From assembly GCA_030844895.1 (NCBI GenBank), contig CM061223.1, positions 15,077,994-15,141,993 of the forward strand: DNA of 64,000 nucleotides, written 5' to 3'. Of this stretch, positions 21,818 through 33,545 are shown in pieces. The notes under the pieces are model-generated. The model saw only the letters and a list, made by a program, of their open reading frames with translations, searched no databases and was not told the DNA's origin. Positions within the stretch are counted from its first letter, which is position 1. Every line of letters begins with the position of its first letter. A program made the position numbers and the translations under genes. The stretch is from Ambrosia x helenae (lineage: Eukaryota; Streptophyta; Magnoliopsida; Asterales; Asteraceae).

Positions 21818-24086
21818 TGATCTACGATGCTAGAAGACCCACTCACCACACTAAAGAAGATTAATTTTTTTTTCTTTAAAAAAATGAATTTTTTTTATGT
21901 AATGTTTTCGAGAAATTGTTCGGATGTGAAATTTTCTTTTATGAATTATCAAATACCATCGTTATCTTAGGTTAGAATCATAACTATTGGCAAAATTCAA
22001 ACATCGCAAAACCTTTTTCTCCTCGCATGAAATCTTTTTCAAAATTTTTGAACAAAATTCTTCTTACTATTTCTAAGAGGATGCCTATTCTTCTATAAAA
22101 TCCTCACCTTCAAACCACTAACGAATGTGTGCGTCGAGTTTGTTTGACAAACAAGATTCTGAATGGTAAAAGTGTTTAAAAAAAATTTATTTTGTAAACC
22201 GGACTTGTGAGCAAAGACACGCTAAATCAAATAACCTACTTCTTTATAACCCCAAAACCTTTTCTCTTGAAATCGTATCACGAGTCAAAATATTCATCAA
22301 TGCCAAACTAAAATTGTCAACAAACTATTTTTTTCGCTTAATAAAATGGATTTTTCATAAATCAAACGACCATCTTCGATAAAACTTTTACACTAAATTT
22401 TTCCCACTCCAATTAAATCTGTTTTTCTTTAACATCCAACGGACTAAATTTTCCTACCATCAAACTTGACCCTTAGTCTTGAAAAGCTAAAATTGCTCGC
22501 GTACCCATAAAACTCAATAAACCCAAATTTTATGTTACCCTCAATCAAAACATTTTACCTGTAAACCTTTTCATTAAGAATCTAACTGTCTATTCTTCTT
22601 TTAGATTTTATACATCTGAACGTAACCACATATGCACAAGTCTACACCAGTATGTCATGAAACCATACATTCACGCCAAAATCACGTACGGTTAACAACA
22701 TCAAAAATTTGCTTAATGTCTTATTCACATTATGTGTTTATATGTCACGTTGCTTGCTATGTTTACAAACATCAAAACTGTTTAATGTCTTAGTTTAATG
22801 TCGTTTCCTTGTATAAATATTTTGTGTCTACCCGCACATAACTAAGACGAGTTATGTGGACCATGCGACAATTAGACTAATTACGGGTGCACACGTAATT
22901 ACAAAAATTGGGCGCATGGAAAACATAACAAGTCCCAGTGTGTGTAACTTATCATGACTTGAATAAGAACACAGATGAGGTATGATAACGACATGGTGGA
23001 TACGCCGCAGGTACATCCTATACATAAATGTCTTGTCATACTACCAAAAGTAGAGTTATTCGTGCCATGAGAAGTTTTGGGTGTCGAGTTAAAATTTTGA
23101 CCAACACTTATGTTATTTATCTTTTACAATACCGTTTATGTTTACTAGTCAAATTACGTTTGCATTATTTATCTTTTTAAGATCTTATTTTAAACCACAC
23201 TTTCTACTATGCAACGTTATCCTTTGCCATGAATAATCTATATATACTTGTAATCTCCATCAACTTCGTTTCTTCCCTCGTACCTTTCCCTGCTTAATCA
23301 GCAATCCCCTCATTATCAATAATCTCGTTCTAAGTCCCGTAAGCTCTCTAAAAGCGTTTATACATTTAAAACAAGATTTGCCTCTCACTTTCTTATATTT
23401 TCTTGACTAATTATGTACTAGATTTCACAACTAAATAACTACTATTTATTTCGCCAAAGCTGTTTTTCAAATAGTCCAATTTCTCGTTTATTTAATCACT
23501 TCTAAAAAGTCTTTCCTAACAAAATTTTTGACCTTGTGCAAACCAAATATCTATTACTAAATACTACTCATTCCCGCATCTAGTCACTCATTATGCTCAC
23601 ATATTTAATATTCCACCCAATCACCCAAGGACATTTTTTTCACAAGCCAAAATTTCTACTACTTCTTATATAGTATATTTACTTATCTTCCCAAATTTTG
23701 CTACTTCATATAGGTTATACCGTATATTTACTTATTTACCCGAAATTTGTTACATTAACCCTATACTCAAACCTACCTATACGTACCATTTTCTTTCACT
23801 AATCACCAAAAATGTTTTAGTTGGTTAAACTTGCGAATTTTATCTACCATCCACCACCCTACAAAAATGCTTTAGTCGATTAAACTTTCAAATTTCTACG
23901 TACGACCTTGGTTAAAATTTTAAAAGTACTTTTTGTACGAGCATAATTATCACACAAGTGACTAGATACCGTATTCGATTTAAACATAATTAACTAGCAA
24001 GTTTTTGTTCCTATTAAACACATATCAAACCATTTACCTATTTTCAAAAGGCCGACTCTTAATTAAATTTCGAGACGAAATTTCCT
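21818..24086 (+). other. Non-coding interior of element C
   Basis: About 2.3 kb of AT-rich sequence with no ORF above about 60 codons and no pol motif. It ends with CGAGACGAAATTTCCTAAAG, the block that precedes the polypurine tract in this family. Confidence 0.7.
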
Positions 24087-24100
24087 AAAGTAGGGGAGAC
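24087..24100 (+). other. Polypurine tract, element C
   Basis: AAAGTAGGGGAGAC abutting the right LTR. Confidence 0.9.
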
Positions 24101-25944
24101 TGTAACACCGCGTGATTTTCACTTTTCATATATTTTAAATGCTATATTTAACAAATTCTAAGTTCGCCTTTATTCGTTTCGTTTAGGTTACTCCTACCAA
24201 TTCTTGACGGGTCGTCATTATAATTTATCCTATTCAATTTGAGCGTTATTACAAGGAACTTATTTAGTTAAAATCTTAATATATACTTATTATTAATAAA
24301 ACATATATATATATATATAATAATAATAATACTTAAAAAAAAACCTTAATGTGAAAAAAAAGATTTGACTTTAGTCAAATATGATTACACAATTACAAAA
24401 AAATATAAGTCGTACGTTTTTTTTTGTATTATTTTGATTTTATTTTTATTTTTTCTTTTTTTTGATATATCCCCACTAATTAACTTCTAACCATCTTAAT
24501 TAATTCGTTAAATACCCAACCTCTTCACCCCAACTATAAATACACCACTCCTACCCATTCTAACACTTGCTCATTTCTAAATCCTCTCTAACCTCTCAAG
24601 AATTCTCTCAAGAATAAGTGAGTTTCTCACTTCACCTTCAACCTTTCTTCTACTTTCTTCACTCTCCTCTTCTTCAAACCCTTTGAGGAAACCTCTAGGA
24701 CCTCTCTCCTATTTGCCATGGCAAATAAACATGAGTAGGGCACCAATTTGAGGCCTCAAATGTGGTCATCTTCTATTATCTTTTATGCACTAAGTTGTTA
24801 ATGATACCAACCAAGTTCACCAACAACTCAATGATGGAGGGACTTGTGTTATGGTTTATGGTTGACAAAAGGAAGGCCAAGGCTCATCCAAACTAAGTCA
24901 CCATACCCTACTTCCTAAGTATATTATATAAATACTAAATTATATAAACTCTACTAATTTATTAACTCGGAAAGGTTTGTGGATACATCCCTACCTTATC
25001 AATGCTTGACTCTCATAACCATCCGAATCACCTCTATGGTGGTTTGTGTTTTGGTTCGCCTAAAAGGCTTGCTTGACTCTTATGACCATCCGAATCACCT
25101 TCATGGTGGTTTGTGTTTTGGTTCGCCTAAAAGGCTTGCTTGACTCTCTTGAATCTATAACCTAAACTCGAATCTAAGACCCTTTATTTTTTTATTCTAG
25201 TTAACCAAGGCTAAGGAACTAATCCCCCAAGACTCATTCTTTTGGAATCTTGCTAAAACGCACCCAAAGGTGAGTTCATACTTGTCCCCCTTTTATTCTT
25301 TATTCTTTGGGGCTCAACATGTATCACTATCAAAACTCAAACGATTTTAAACTCTACAATCTATTATGCTTAGTCTAAAGTCTATCATATTCTAAATTCT
25401 ATCATGCGCAATCTAAAGTCTATTATATGCTTGTACGCTATGCTATGTAGAATTATTTACTCTAACATACAAATGTTCATATAGTTGACAACCCACCTTG
25501 CATGTATAGCGCTATAGGATTGGCTATCCGCCCCCTACATGGGTCATGTTAAGCAAAATTCTTCGTGGCTAGTCGCCGTTTGTATGGTTCTCTTGCATAT
25601 GCCTATAAGCAAAACTTTATTATACTATGTATGTATGTCAAAACTAGTATGCTCACCAATGCTTTATGTGTTGACGGATATTTTATACATGTTGCAGGAA
25701 ATATTTATTCAGGACATTCAAGAAAACTACTTAGGATTGGACATAGAAACTCACTCTAGTTCAAATTATCATATTCTTGTTGTTGTATTTTTCGTTATAT
25801 GAACTACTTGTATTTCTATTTTTAGACAATAAATGAAATTCTATCTTTAAACTATATTGTCACAAAATCTAGTGTCATGAAATCTTTGAACAATCGACCA
25901 CTAAGTCTCACCTCGATGATTCCGCCATCGGTTGGGGTGTGACA
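24101..25944 (+). repeat. Element C right LTR (1844 bp)
   Basis: Nearly identical to 18321-20162. Differences seen by eye include ATTCATTA/ATTCGTTA and AATCTACC/AATCGACC plus a few short indels. Confidence 0.93.
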
Positions 25945-26127
25945 ATTAGGGAGGCTAATCGCCTATAGGGCATGCATTTAGGGGAACATTACATGCGATT
26001 GGGGGGCTACTCGCATGTAATGACATGCGATTAGGCCCAATTGCATGTAATGTCATGCGATTAGCATCCCTAATCGCATGTAGCTGCTGCACAATCGCGT
26101 GTTATGTGCTGGACGACTAAAAACGAC

Positions 26128-26135
26128 TATAAATA
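26128..26135 (+). promoter_or_regulatory. TATA box of LTR B
   Basis: TATAAATA just downstream of the first GCGATTAG cluster; the copy in the right LTR is 34124-34131. Confidence 0.6.
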
Positions 26136-27471
26136 CAATGTTTAACCTCCTAAACTTCATAATACAAACCCTAGTCGTCCCATAACCCGCCCCAACACAC
26201 ACACAACCTCTGGAACGCGATTTTTGATCAAAACACAAGGTTTCAAGCTTGTTTCATCAATCTTTCACAAATCTAAGGTGTGGTTTCCATCCATGCAATC
26301 TTATTAACGTTTTTATTAAATCCCTAATGGTCCAAACCTGTTCTAAAACGTTTAAGCTTTCTGAAAATCGTTAATAAGTGTTATTAATCGGATTCTAACT
26401 ATCATACATGTGTTATGTGTGTTTATGATTAAAAGCTAGGGTTTTTATGATCTAAAGATGGATGATTTCATGTTATTAGATTAGTGTCAGATTAATAATA
26501 AAGGCATGATGATAGAATCTGATTTATTGTTCATTAGGGTTAAGGTTCTTGCATGATAATGTGATGTTCATGTTGTATGTATTGTTTGAGATGCATGGTT
26601 ACATTCAGGGCTGTTAGATCGAGGCTATACGAAGGATTTTGGTTTACACATGTTTGGTATAATTATTAGATTGATATTTGATGTTTACACACGTTCCGGA
26701 TCTGATTTGGAGTGTTAAACGCGCGAAAAACCGGAATAGCTGGGTTACAGGCGATTAGCAACCCTAATCGCCTATGTTAGAGGCGATTAGGAAGCCAATC
26801 GCCAGTATGGACTCCCCAATCGCATGAAGTACATGAATTTGGGGGCTAATTGCCTCTGTTACATGCAATTGTGATCCTAAATGCTAGTTAAGTCCTGAAA
26901 TACATGTCTTACGACCCTAATCGCCTATAAACTCAAGATTTACATGTCTTGTGACCCTAAATGCCTATATTACATGCGATTAGCCTTCCTAAATGCCTGT
27001 TGACCAACCTAAATGCTAGTTGACTTTTCCTAATCGCGTGTACTGCTGCTGTAAGTGTAAATTAGCATTCCGAGACCCGATTTGATATCTAGAAACATGC
27101 TAGGAACCCCGTAACATATCTAATAACTTGGTAACATATGTTTGGATGTAATTACGTGATACGTGAACTACGTGCTATAAGTTGTTGGACGTTAACGTAT
27201 GTTAAGTGTGATTGCATGATTGTTTGTTTGGGAGCGTAAACATAACACGGGGAGTCTCGGGTCACCAATGGGATGTCGAGTCTTGTACATTGGGTCAGTT
27301 AAACAGTCACGGTGTTTTCAAACGAACTTGGTTATGGTCTGGACATCTAGGGACTAACTAACCTGTGGGTTATTAGTCTAAGTACTTGTAACTGTCATAT
27401 GTTAGGTCGCCGCTTTACGGGACTAGCATAGCTGCTGAGTTTATTCGTGTTACAGAATAACGCAACTTAAG

Positions 27472-27928
27472 GTGAGTTTACGGCCCCTCTTTTAACTGGT
27501 TTCACTTTTCGGGGGAGAAAACATGTGTTAAAACTTATGTTTGGAAACTACTGTCATACTATGGGTTTTCTATGGTTTACTATACGATCTTTGGAAGTCC
27601 CGGGGGGAACCATGAATGTGCGGGTTTGCACAACGGGGAAATGTGAATAGCGCTATTGGGAGTGACCAACCCCGCTCGTCGACTTGGAGGGTCGGCGGGT
27701 GCATATTGTCTCAAACAGGAACAACAGGTTACTACATCGGCACGACATTTGGTTTGCGAGTTAGTAATGGTTTTCCAATCGTGATAGTAATAAAACATAC
27801 GCCTAGCTAGCGTACTTTGGTTTTCGATTTGTTATAGTATGGACAGGTTGAACTTGGTACTTGGATTACAAAACCTGTAAACTCACCAGCATTTTTGTGC
27901 TGACGTAAACTTTTACATGTTTTCTCAG
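27472..27928 (+). other. Intron-like segment inside LTR B
   Basis: Donor CAACTTAAG/GTGAGTTTAC, branch-like GCTGACG about 27 nt before acceptor TGTTTTCTCAG/GTCGC. The right LTR copy is 35467-35924. Confidence 0.55.
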
Positions 27929-28196
27929 GTCGCTAAGGTAGCACAATGGAACTAGGGCGCACGCGTCTGCACGGCGTCTAGTTAGGATTGCATGGTTTTC
28001 AAACATTGAACATTTGGTTTACTTTTGGATTATGTTATGAATAAGCTTCCGCTGTGATTGGGGATTTTAAACATTGTTTTTTTTTTGAAATTGCATTATG
28101 TTTATTTAGACTTGTTTATTGTGATCGTTGGTTTGGATCCTGGTTTGTCATACGCCTCGCGGTAAAACTCCGCAAGTGGATTTTGAGGGTGTGACA

Positions 28197-28214
28197 GATT
28201 GGTATCAGAGCCAA
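28197..28214 (+). other. Primer-binding site, element B
   Basis: TGGTATCAGAGC at 28200-28211, initiator tRNA-Met type, directly after the LTR. Confidence 0.9.
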
Positions 28215-28755
28215 TGGTTATAGTGAACTAGGACTGCATGTAGAGTCTAGTCTATAGCCGAGTCGCACACACTAGACGATCACATGGTACTAAAAACATT
28301 ATGGTAGTTTACGTATGGGCTTGTCGGGGTGTCCCTAAATCATCTGACCTTCCTATGTTACATCATCCGTTCTATCTTAGGTCGGGTTACTTACTTTCTA
28401 GGCAGTGTAGTATATTGGAGTGAATCATGTACTCTTGAGATTTGTCCAAGGCTCGGACTTCTCCCTTTCGTACTCCAATAGAAACACTTGCCATAAACTA
28501 CCGTAGTATTACGGTGTATAGCTAAGAGTCCATGTTCGGTGATTTGAACTTTGAACTAGGAGAACACTTGGAGGACCATGTAGAGCGGTTTATCATTTTG
28601 GGTGCACACAAAATCATAAACCGAAATGCATGGAAGCCCTAGTGAGCTCTGGGTTTGAAGGGATAGTCCTGGATTGGATCTAGCTTGGATCTTGTAAACA
28701 TTAGTGGTTATCTTTATCTGCGAAACTAAATTTTCTCGTTCTTTGTGCCAGAATC

Positions 28756-30679
28756 ATGTCTGGAGTACGAGGAGGACGTGGAGGTGGTCGCAATGGTGGA
28801 CGTGGTGGTGGTCGCGGTGGTGCTAGTGGTCGTGGAGGTGTTAACCTATCACAGGAGGACCTGAACAACTTGCTACAAGCTGCCTTCCAGTTAGGGCACA
28901 ATGGTGGTGGTAAGTTGATTTATCCATTTTCTTTGCCTCATTAGTGAACCTTGTTTACATTCGTCGTGTTTCCTCACGCGTTTCATTTCAGGTGGTCCTG
29001 TTAACCCACCCCCACCTATGTGTACCTACAAGATGTTTCGGGATTGTAAGCCTCAGGAATTCTCTGGCACTGAGGGTGCGGTGAGCTTGCTTAGGTGGCT
29101 GGAGAAGGTGGAGTCAGTGTTTCTGATGTGCAACTGTCTCCCAGAGGATCGAGTTAAGTATGCTGCTGCGTTATTCCAGGATGTTGCTTTGACCTGGTGG
29201 AATAACATCACCCAGAATATGGGTATTGGGGAGGCGTATGCTATGCCTTGGGAAAACTTTGTTCAACTGTTGAAGCGAGAGTACTGTCCGAGGGAAGAGG
29301 TGCAGAAGTTAGAGCACGAAGTGTGGAACCTCAAGATGTCTGGGTCTGAAATTGAGAAGTATACTGTGAGGCGTAATGAGTTGGCAGTGTTGTGTCCCGA
29401 TCTGCATGTGCCAGAATACAGGAGGATTGAGCATTATATCTCAGGGTTAGTACCAGAAATCGCAGGGTTGGTGGCTGCGGGAAATCATCCTACATACTCA
29501 GAGGTGGTCCGATCGGCTCATAGGATGACCAACTTAAAGGTGAATGAGGGTATTTTGCCTGCTAAGGGTTCGACTGTCAAGGCCCCAGAGAACAACAAGC
29601 GCAAGTGGGATAATGAAGGGAAAGGATCTGGGCCAGCACAGCAGGGTAAGAGGTTCGATAATGGGGGTTCTTCTTCTTTGGGTAACAAACAGGGTGGTTA
29701 TGCGGGGAAACTGCCTAAATGCAACAAGTGTGGGCGTCATCATCAAGGGAACTGCGACAGTAACCGTTGTCATCGCTGCCAGCGAATTGGGCATTTTGCT
29801 AAAGATTGTCGGGCTACACTTCCATCGACCCAGGCCCCAAGCAATACCTCGGTTCCTACTGCTCAGGGAACAACAGGAAGACAGGGATGTTACAACTGTG
29901 GTGAGACCGGTCATTACAAGAAGGACTGCCCGAAACTGAAGCAGGGCGGGAACAACGGTAACGGGAACAACGGGGGCGGCGGCAGGAATGCACGTGCCTT
30001 CGTCATTGGAGCCGCTGAGGCTAGACAGGATCCTGACACAGTTACCGGTACGTTCCTTCTCAATAATCGTTCTGTTAGTGTGTTATTTGATTCTGGTGCC
30101 GACAAGAGTTTTGTATCCATGGAAGTTAGTCGACTGCTAGATGTAGTACCCGTACCATTAGAGACTAAGTATATTATTGAGTTGGCTGACGGTAAAAAGA
30201 TTGAAGCTACTAGTATCCTTCGGGAGTGTCAATTAGAGTTGTTGGGTTTATCGTTCCCCATCGACCTTATGCCGGTACCTTTGGGTAGTTTTGACGTTGT
30301 TGTAGGCATGGATTGGTTGTCCCTGTATCGCGCGGAGATTGTTTGTTACGACAAGATTATTCGGATTCCTCTCCCTGATGGAGAATTCCTTTCTGTGTAC
30401 GGTATCAAGGGTGGTGTTCCGCTAAATATCATCTCTAGCATGAAAGCCCTTAAGTGTCTTCGAAAGGGTTACTCGGCCGTTTTGGCACTTTTATCTGTTT
30501 CCTCTAGCGATGAGAAGAAGATCGACGATATTCCTGGTGTACGCGAGTTTCCTGATGTATTTCCTGATGATTTATCTGGTCTTCCTCCCCATCGTCAGGT
30601 CGAGTTTGGAATTGATCTTGTACCAGTGGCTGCTCCTATTGCTCGGGCCCCCTACCGTCTTGCACCTCCCGAGATGTAG
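28756..30679 (+). CDS. Element B gag and protease (two exons)
   Basis: Exon 1 (28756-28909) encodes a Gly/Arg-rich head, MSGVRGGRGGGRNGG, and NLSQEDLNNLLQAAFQLGHN. A GT-AG intron at 28910-28991 restores the frame into exon 2. Exon 2 holds the retrotransposon gag domain (FRDCKPQEFSGTEGAVSLLR ... WLEKVESVF ... TWWNNI), then CCHC knuckles (CHRCQRIGHFAKDC and CYNCGETGHYKKDC) and a Gly/Asn linker. The aspartic protease follows, with VLFDSGADKSFVS and later DVVVGMDWLS. The frame meets TAG at 30677-30679 after LAPPEM, where relatives have a sense codon. Downstream domains are in the same frame, so this is one polyprotein interrupted by a nonsense change. Confidence 0.9.
28910..28991 (+). other. Candidate gag intron, element B
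   Basis: GTAAGT donor after ...GGTGGTG and TTTCATTTCAG acceptor, 82 nt. Unspliced, exon 1 stops at TAG 28942-28944; spliced, the frame joins NGGG to GPVNPPPP and continues into gag. The evidence is the sequence only. Confidence 0.7.
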
Positions 30680-30682
30680 GAA

Positions 30683-31372
30683 TTGTCTAGTCAGTTACAG
30701 GAACTCTTGGACAAGGGTTTCATCAGACCAAGTTCTTCCCCTTGGGGAGCCCCGATTCTATTCGTCAAGAAGAAGGATGGAAGTTTCCGATTGTGTGTGG
30801 ACTACAGAGAACTGAACAAATTGACCGTCAAGAACCGTTATCCTCTTCCACGTATTGATGATCTATTCGACCAACTCCAGGGTTCTAGTTACTACTCCAA
30901 GATTGATTTGAGGTCCGGTTATCACCAGTTGCGCGTAAGGGAAGCTGACGTTGCAAAGACTGTCTTTCGTACACGTTATGGCCATTTCGAATTCTTGGTC
31001 ATGCCTTTCGGTCTCACGAACGCGCCGGCGGTTTTCATGGATTTGATGAATCGCGTTTGCAAACCATACCTTGACAAGTTCGTCATTGTGTTTATTGATG
31101 ACATCCTGATTTACTCCAAGAACAAGACTGAACACGAGGAACACCTGCGTTTGGTTTTGGAACTCTTGCGACGGGAACAACTTTACGCCAAATTCTCAAA
31201 GTGTGACTTTTGGTTACGCGAAGTTCAGTTCCTAGGACATGTGGTTAATGAACTAGGAATTCATGTCGATCCAGCTAAGATCGAAGCGATCAAGGACTGG
31301 GGAGCACCAAAGACGCCAACTGAGGTGCGGCAATTCCTAGGCCTTGCGGGCTACTATCGTCGTTTCATTTAG
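30683..31372 (+). pseudogene. Element B reverse transcriptase domain
   Basis: Same frame as gag-protease after the first TAG. It copies element RNA into DNA in the cytoplasmic particle. Visible motifs are KKKDGSFRLCVDYRELN, YPLPRIDDLFDQLQG, SKIDLRSGYHQLRV, FGLTNAPAVFMDLMN and the catalytic FIDDILIYSKN (the two Asp intact), then FLGHVVNELGIHVDPAKIEA. It stops at TAG 31370-31372 after YYRRFI, where gypsy elements normally continue into GFSKIA; that sequence is in frame immediately after the stop. All catalytic residues I can recognise are present, so the lesion is the stop, not active-site decay. Confidence 0.9.
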
Positions 31373-33394
31373 GGGTTCTCGAAGATCGCTCAACCCCTCA
31401 CCACTCTTACGCAGAAGGATAGAAAATTCGACTGGGGTGAACCACAAGAGTCAGCGTTTGAAGAGCTAAAATCCAAACTGTGTTCTGCTCCTATTTTGTC
31501 CTTACCTGAAGGCCCTGATGATTTCGTTGTTTACTGTGATGCTTCTATTCATGGTCTCGGTTGCGTGTTGATGCAACGCGAGAAAGTGATTGCGTATGCT
31601 TCTCGTCAACTCAAGGTGCACGAGAAGAACTACACCACCCATGACTTGGAGTTGGGTGCAGTGATATTCGCGTTGAAAATTTGGAGACATTACTTGTACG
31701 GTACCAAATGCACCATCTACACCGATCACAAGAGTCTTCAACATATTTTCGACAAACAACATTTGAACATACGACAGCGTCGTTGGATTGAACTCCTGAA
31801 CGACTATGATTGTGCCATTAAGTACCATCCTGGCAAGGCAAATGTTGTAGCAGACGCCTTGAGCAGGAAGGAATCAACTAAACCTCGTCGCGTTCGGGCG
31901 TTGCAGCTCACCATTCATTCATCCCTACCTGATCAACTCCGTTCTGCCCAGTTAGAAGCTTTGAAGGAGGAAAACCTTAAAGCTGAAACTATGCACGGTG
32001 CCGACAAGCACCTCGAGCGAAGGCCTGATGGCCTGCACTACTTCGCGGAACGCATAGGGGTTCCTTTATTCGGGGGACTTCGGGAGCTTGTCCTTGATGA
32101 GGCTCATAAGTCCCGGTATTCTATTCATCCTGGTTCGGATAAGATGTACCAAGATCTGAAGGTGCTTTACTGGTGGCCAAACATGAGGTCGGATATAGCC
32201 TCATACGTGAGCAAATGCTTGACCTGTGCTAAGGTCAAAGTGGAATACCAGAAACCGTCGGGTCTCTTGCAACAACCTGAAATTCCGGAATGGAAATGGG
32301 AACGGATTACAATGGATTTTGTCACGCAACTTCCTAAATCACCAAGCGGGAATGATAAGATATGGGTGATTGTTGACCGATTGACGAAATCAGCCCATTT
32401 TCTCGCTATTAAAGAGACCGACACCATGGATCGTTTGGCTCGTCTTTATCTGAAGGAAGTTGTTTCTAAGCACGGGGTGCCGGTTTCTATTATTTCGGAT
32501 CGTGATTCCCATTTTACTTCTCACTTCTGGAAGTCTTTGCACAAGGCTTTGGGTACCCAACTAGACATGAGTACAGCTTATCATCCACAGACTGACGGTC
32601 AGAGTGAGCGCACAATTCAAACTTTAGAAGACATGCTGCGGGCATGTGTAATCGATTTTGGCAAAGGTTGGGAAGCTCATTTACCGTTAGTAGAATTCTC
32701 ATACAACAACAGTTATCACACGAGCATCAAGGCGGCTCCGTTCGAGGCACTGTACGGGCGGAAATGCCGTTCTCCTCTTTGTTGGGCTGAGGTGGGTGAG
32801 AGTCAACTCACTGGGCCTGAACTAGTGTACGAAACTTCGGAAAAGATCGTACAAATTCGTAACCGGTTGGCAGCGGCACGGGATCGGCAAAAGAGTTATG
32901 CTGATCAACGTCGCAAACCATTGGAATTCCAAGTTGATGACAAGGTACTTCTGAAAGTTTCACCGTGGAAGGGCGTCATACGCTTTGGGAAGCGTGGCAA
33001 ACTCAACCCTCGGTATGTCGGTCCATTTACGATCCTGGAACGGATTGGACCGGTGGCATATCGTCTTGATTTACCGACGGAGCTTGGTAACGTACATAAC
33101 GTCTTCCATGTGTCCAACTTAAAGAAGTGTCTGGCTGACGAGTCTCTCATCGTTCCACTGGAAGAGATCAAGGATGATGATCATCTTCGGATTGTGGAAG
33201 AACCTGTGGAGATTCTGGATTACAAGATTCGTAGCCTACGTCATAGCAAGATTCGCATTGTGAAGGTTCGCTGGAACTCGAACCGGGGACCAGAGTACAC
33301 TTGGGAACGGGAAGATCAGATGAAGTCTAAGTATCCTCATCTCTTTCCTAAGGAAGCGTTCGAATCGAGATACGTCTCCACTACTGCTGAATGA
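31373..33394 (+). CDS. Element B RNase H, integrase and chromodomain
   Basis: It continues the same frame. The first ATG is at 31496, but GFSKIAQPLT already belongs to the protein. RNase H: VYCDASIHGLGCVLMQ, TDHKSLQHIF and VADALSRKE. The integrase zinc finger has HKSRYSIHPG with CLTCAK. The catalytic core has MDFVTQLPKS, the Asp in ISDRDSHFTSHFW, and YHPQTDGQSERTIQTLEDML with the Glu. A GPY/F-like module (PRYVGPFTILERIGPVAYRL) follows. The end is a chromodomain-like region, VEILDYKIRSLRHSKI and VRWNSNRGPEYTWERED, which in chromoviruses directs integration to marked chromatin. It ends at TGA 33392-33394. No frameshift was seen over 2 kb. Confidence 0.92.
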   Translation, partial: GFSKIAQPLTTLTQKDRKFDWGEPQESAFEELKSKLCSAPILSLPEGPDDFVVYCDASIHGLGCVLMQREKVIAYASRQLKVHEKNYTTHDLELGAVIFALKIWRHYLYGTKCTIYTDHKSLQHIFDKQHLNIRQRRWIELLNDYDCAIKYHPGKANVVADALSRKESTKPRRVRALQLTIHSSLPDQLRSAQLEALKEENLKAETMHGADKHLERRPDGLHYFAERIGVPLFGGLRELVLDEAHKSRYSIHPGSDKMYQDLKVLYWWPNMRSDIASYVSKCLTCAKVKVEYQKPSGLLQQPEIPEWKWERITMDFVTQLPKSPSGNDKIWVIVDRLTKSAHFLAIKETDTMDRLARLYLKEVVSKHGVPVSIISDRDSHFTSHFWKSLHKALGTQLDMSTAYHPQTDGQSERTIQTLEDMLRACVIDFGKGWEAHLPLVEFSYNNSYHTSIKAAPFEALYGRKCRSPLCWAEVGESQLTGPELVYETSEKIVQIRNRLAAARDRQKSYADQRRKPLEFQVDDKVLLKVSPWKGVIRFGKRGKLNPRYVGPFTILERIGPVAYRLDLPTELGNVHNVFHVSNLKKCLADESLIVPLEEIKDDDHLRIVEEPVEILDYKIRSLRHSKIRIVKVRWNSNRGPEYTWEREDQMKSKYPHLFPKEAFESRYVSTTAE

Positions 33395-33545
33395 ATCTCG
33401 GGGCGAGATTCCTTTTAACGTGGGGATGATGTGACAACTCGGGTAAATCTCTCTTTTGGTTTCTATCTTTTATTTGTTTCTTTCGTCTTTCCTTTTTGGT
33501 ACTTGTGCAATTTTCGGGACGAAAATTCTTTTAACGTGGGGATGA
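33395..33545 (+). other. Duplicated polypurine region, element B
   Basis: Two copies of a block ATTC(C)TTTTAACGTGGGGATG(ATG), at about 33408-33430 and 33525-33547. The first is followed by TGTGACAACTCGGG, which resembles an LTR start but is not one; the second abuts the true LTR at 33546. Confidence 0.75.

Larger units (their letters stand above)
18321..25944 (+). mobile_element. Element C: young non-autonomous gypsy-type element
   Basis: Identical-looking LTRs (18321-20162 and 24101-25944), primer-binding site, polypurine tract and perfect ATTAG duplication (18316-18320 and 25945-25949). The undisrupted target is visible in the right LTR of B near 33940. The LTRs differ by a couple of substitutions and a few homopolymer or AT-repeat indels, so insertion was recent. 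The 3.9-kb interior encodes only a gag remnant, so its movement must have used proteins supplied in trans. Confidence 0.92.
25950..28196 (+). repeat. Element B left LTR, remainder
   Basis: Continues the LTR after element C and ends GGGTGTGACA. TATA box TATAAATA at 26128-26135, clusters of GCGATTAG/CTAATCGC words at 25945-26095 and 26755-27045, palindrome AATAGCGCTATT near 27645, intron-like signals 27472-27928. Confidence 0.92.

Noticed and set aside
26053..26238. 61-codon minus-strand ORF in LTR B (also 34049-34234)
   Set aside because: Antisense to the TATA region of the LTR; kept only because LTRs are young.
33424..33440. A second LTR starting at TGTGACAACTCGGG
   Set aside because: Sequence after it does not match either LTR of B; only the polypurine block is duplicated.
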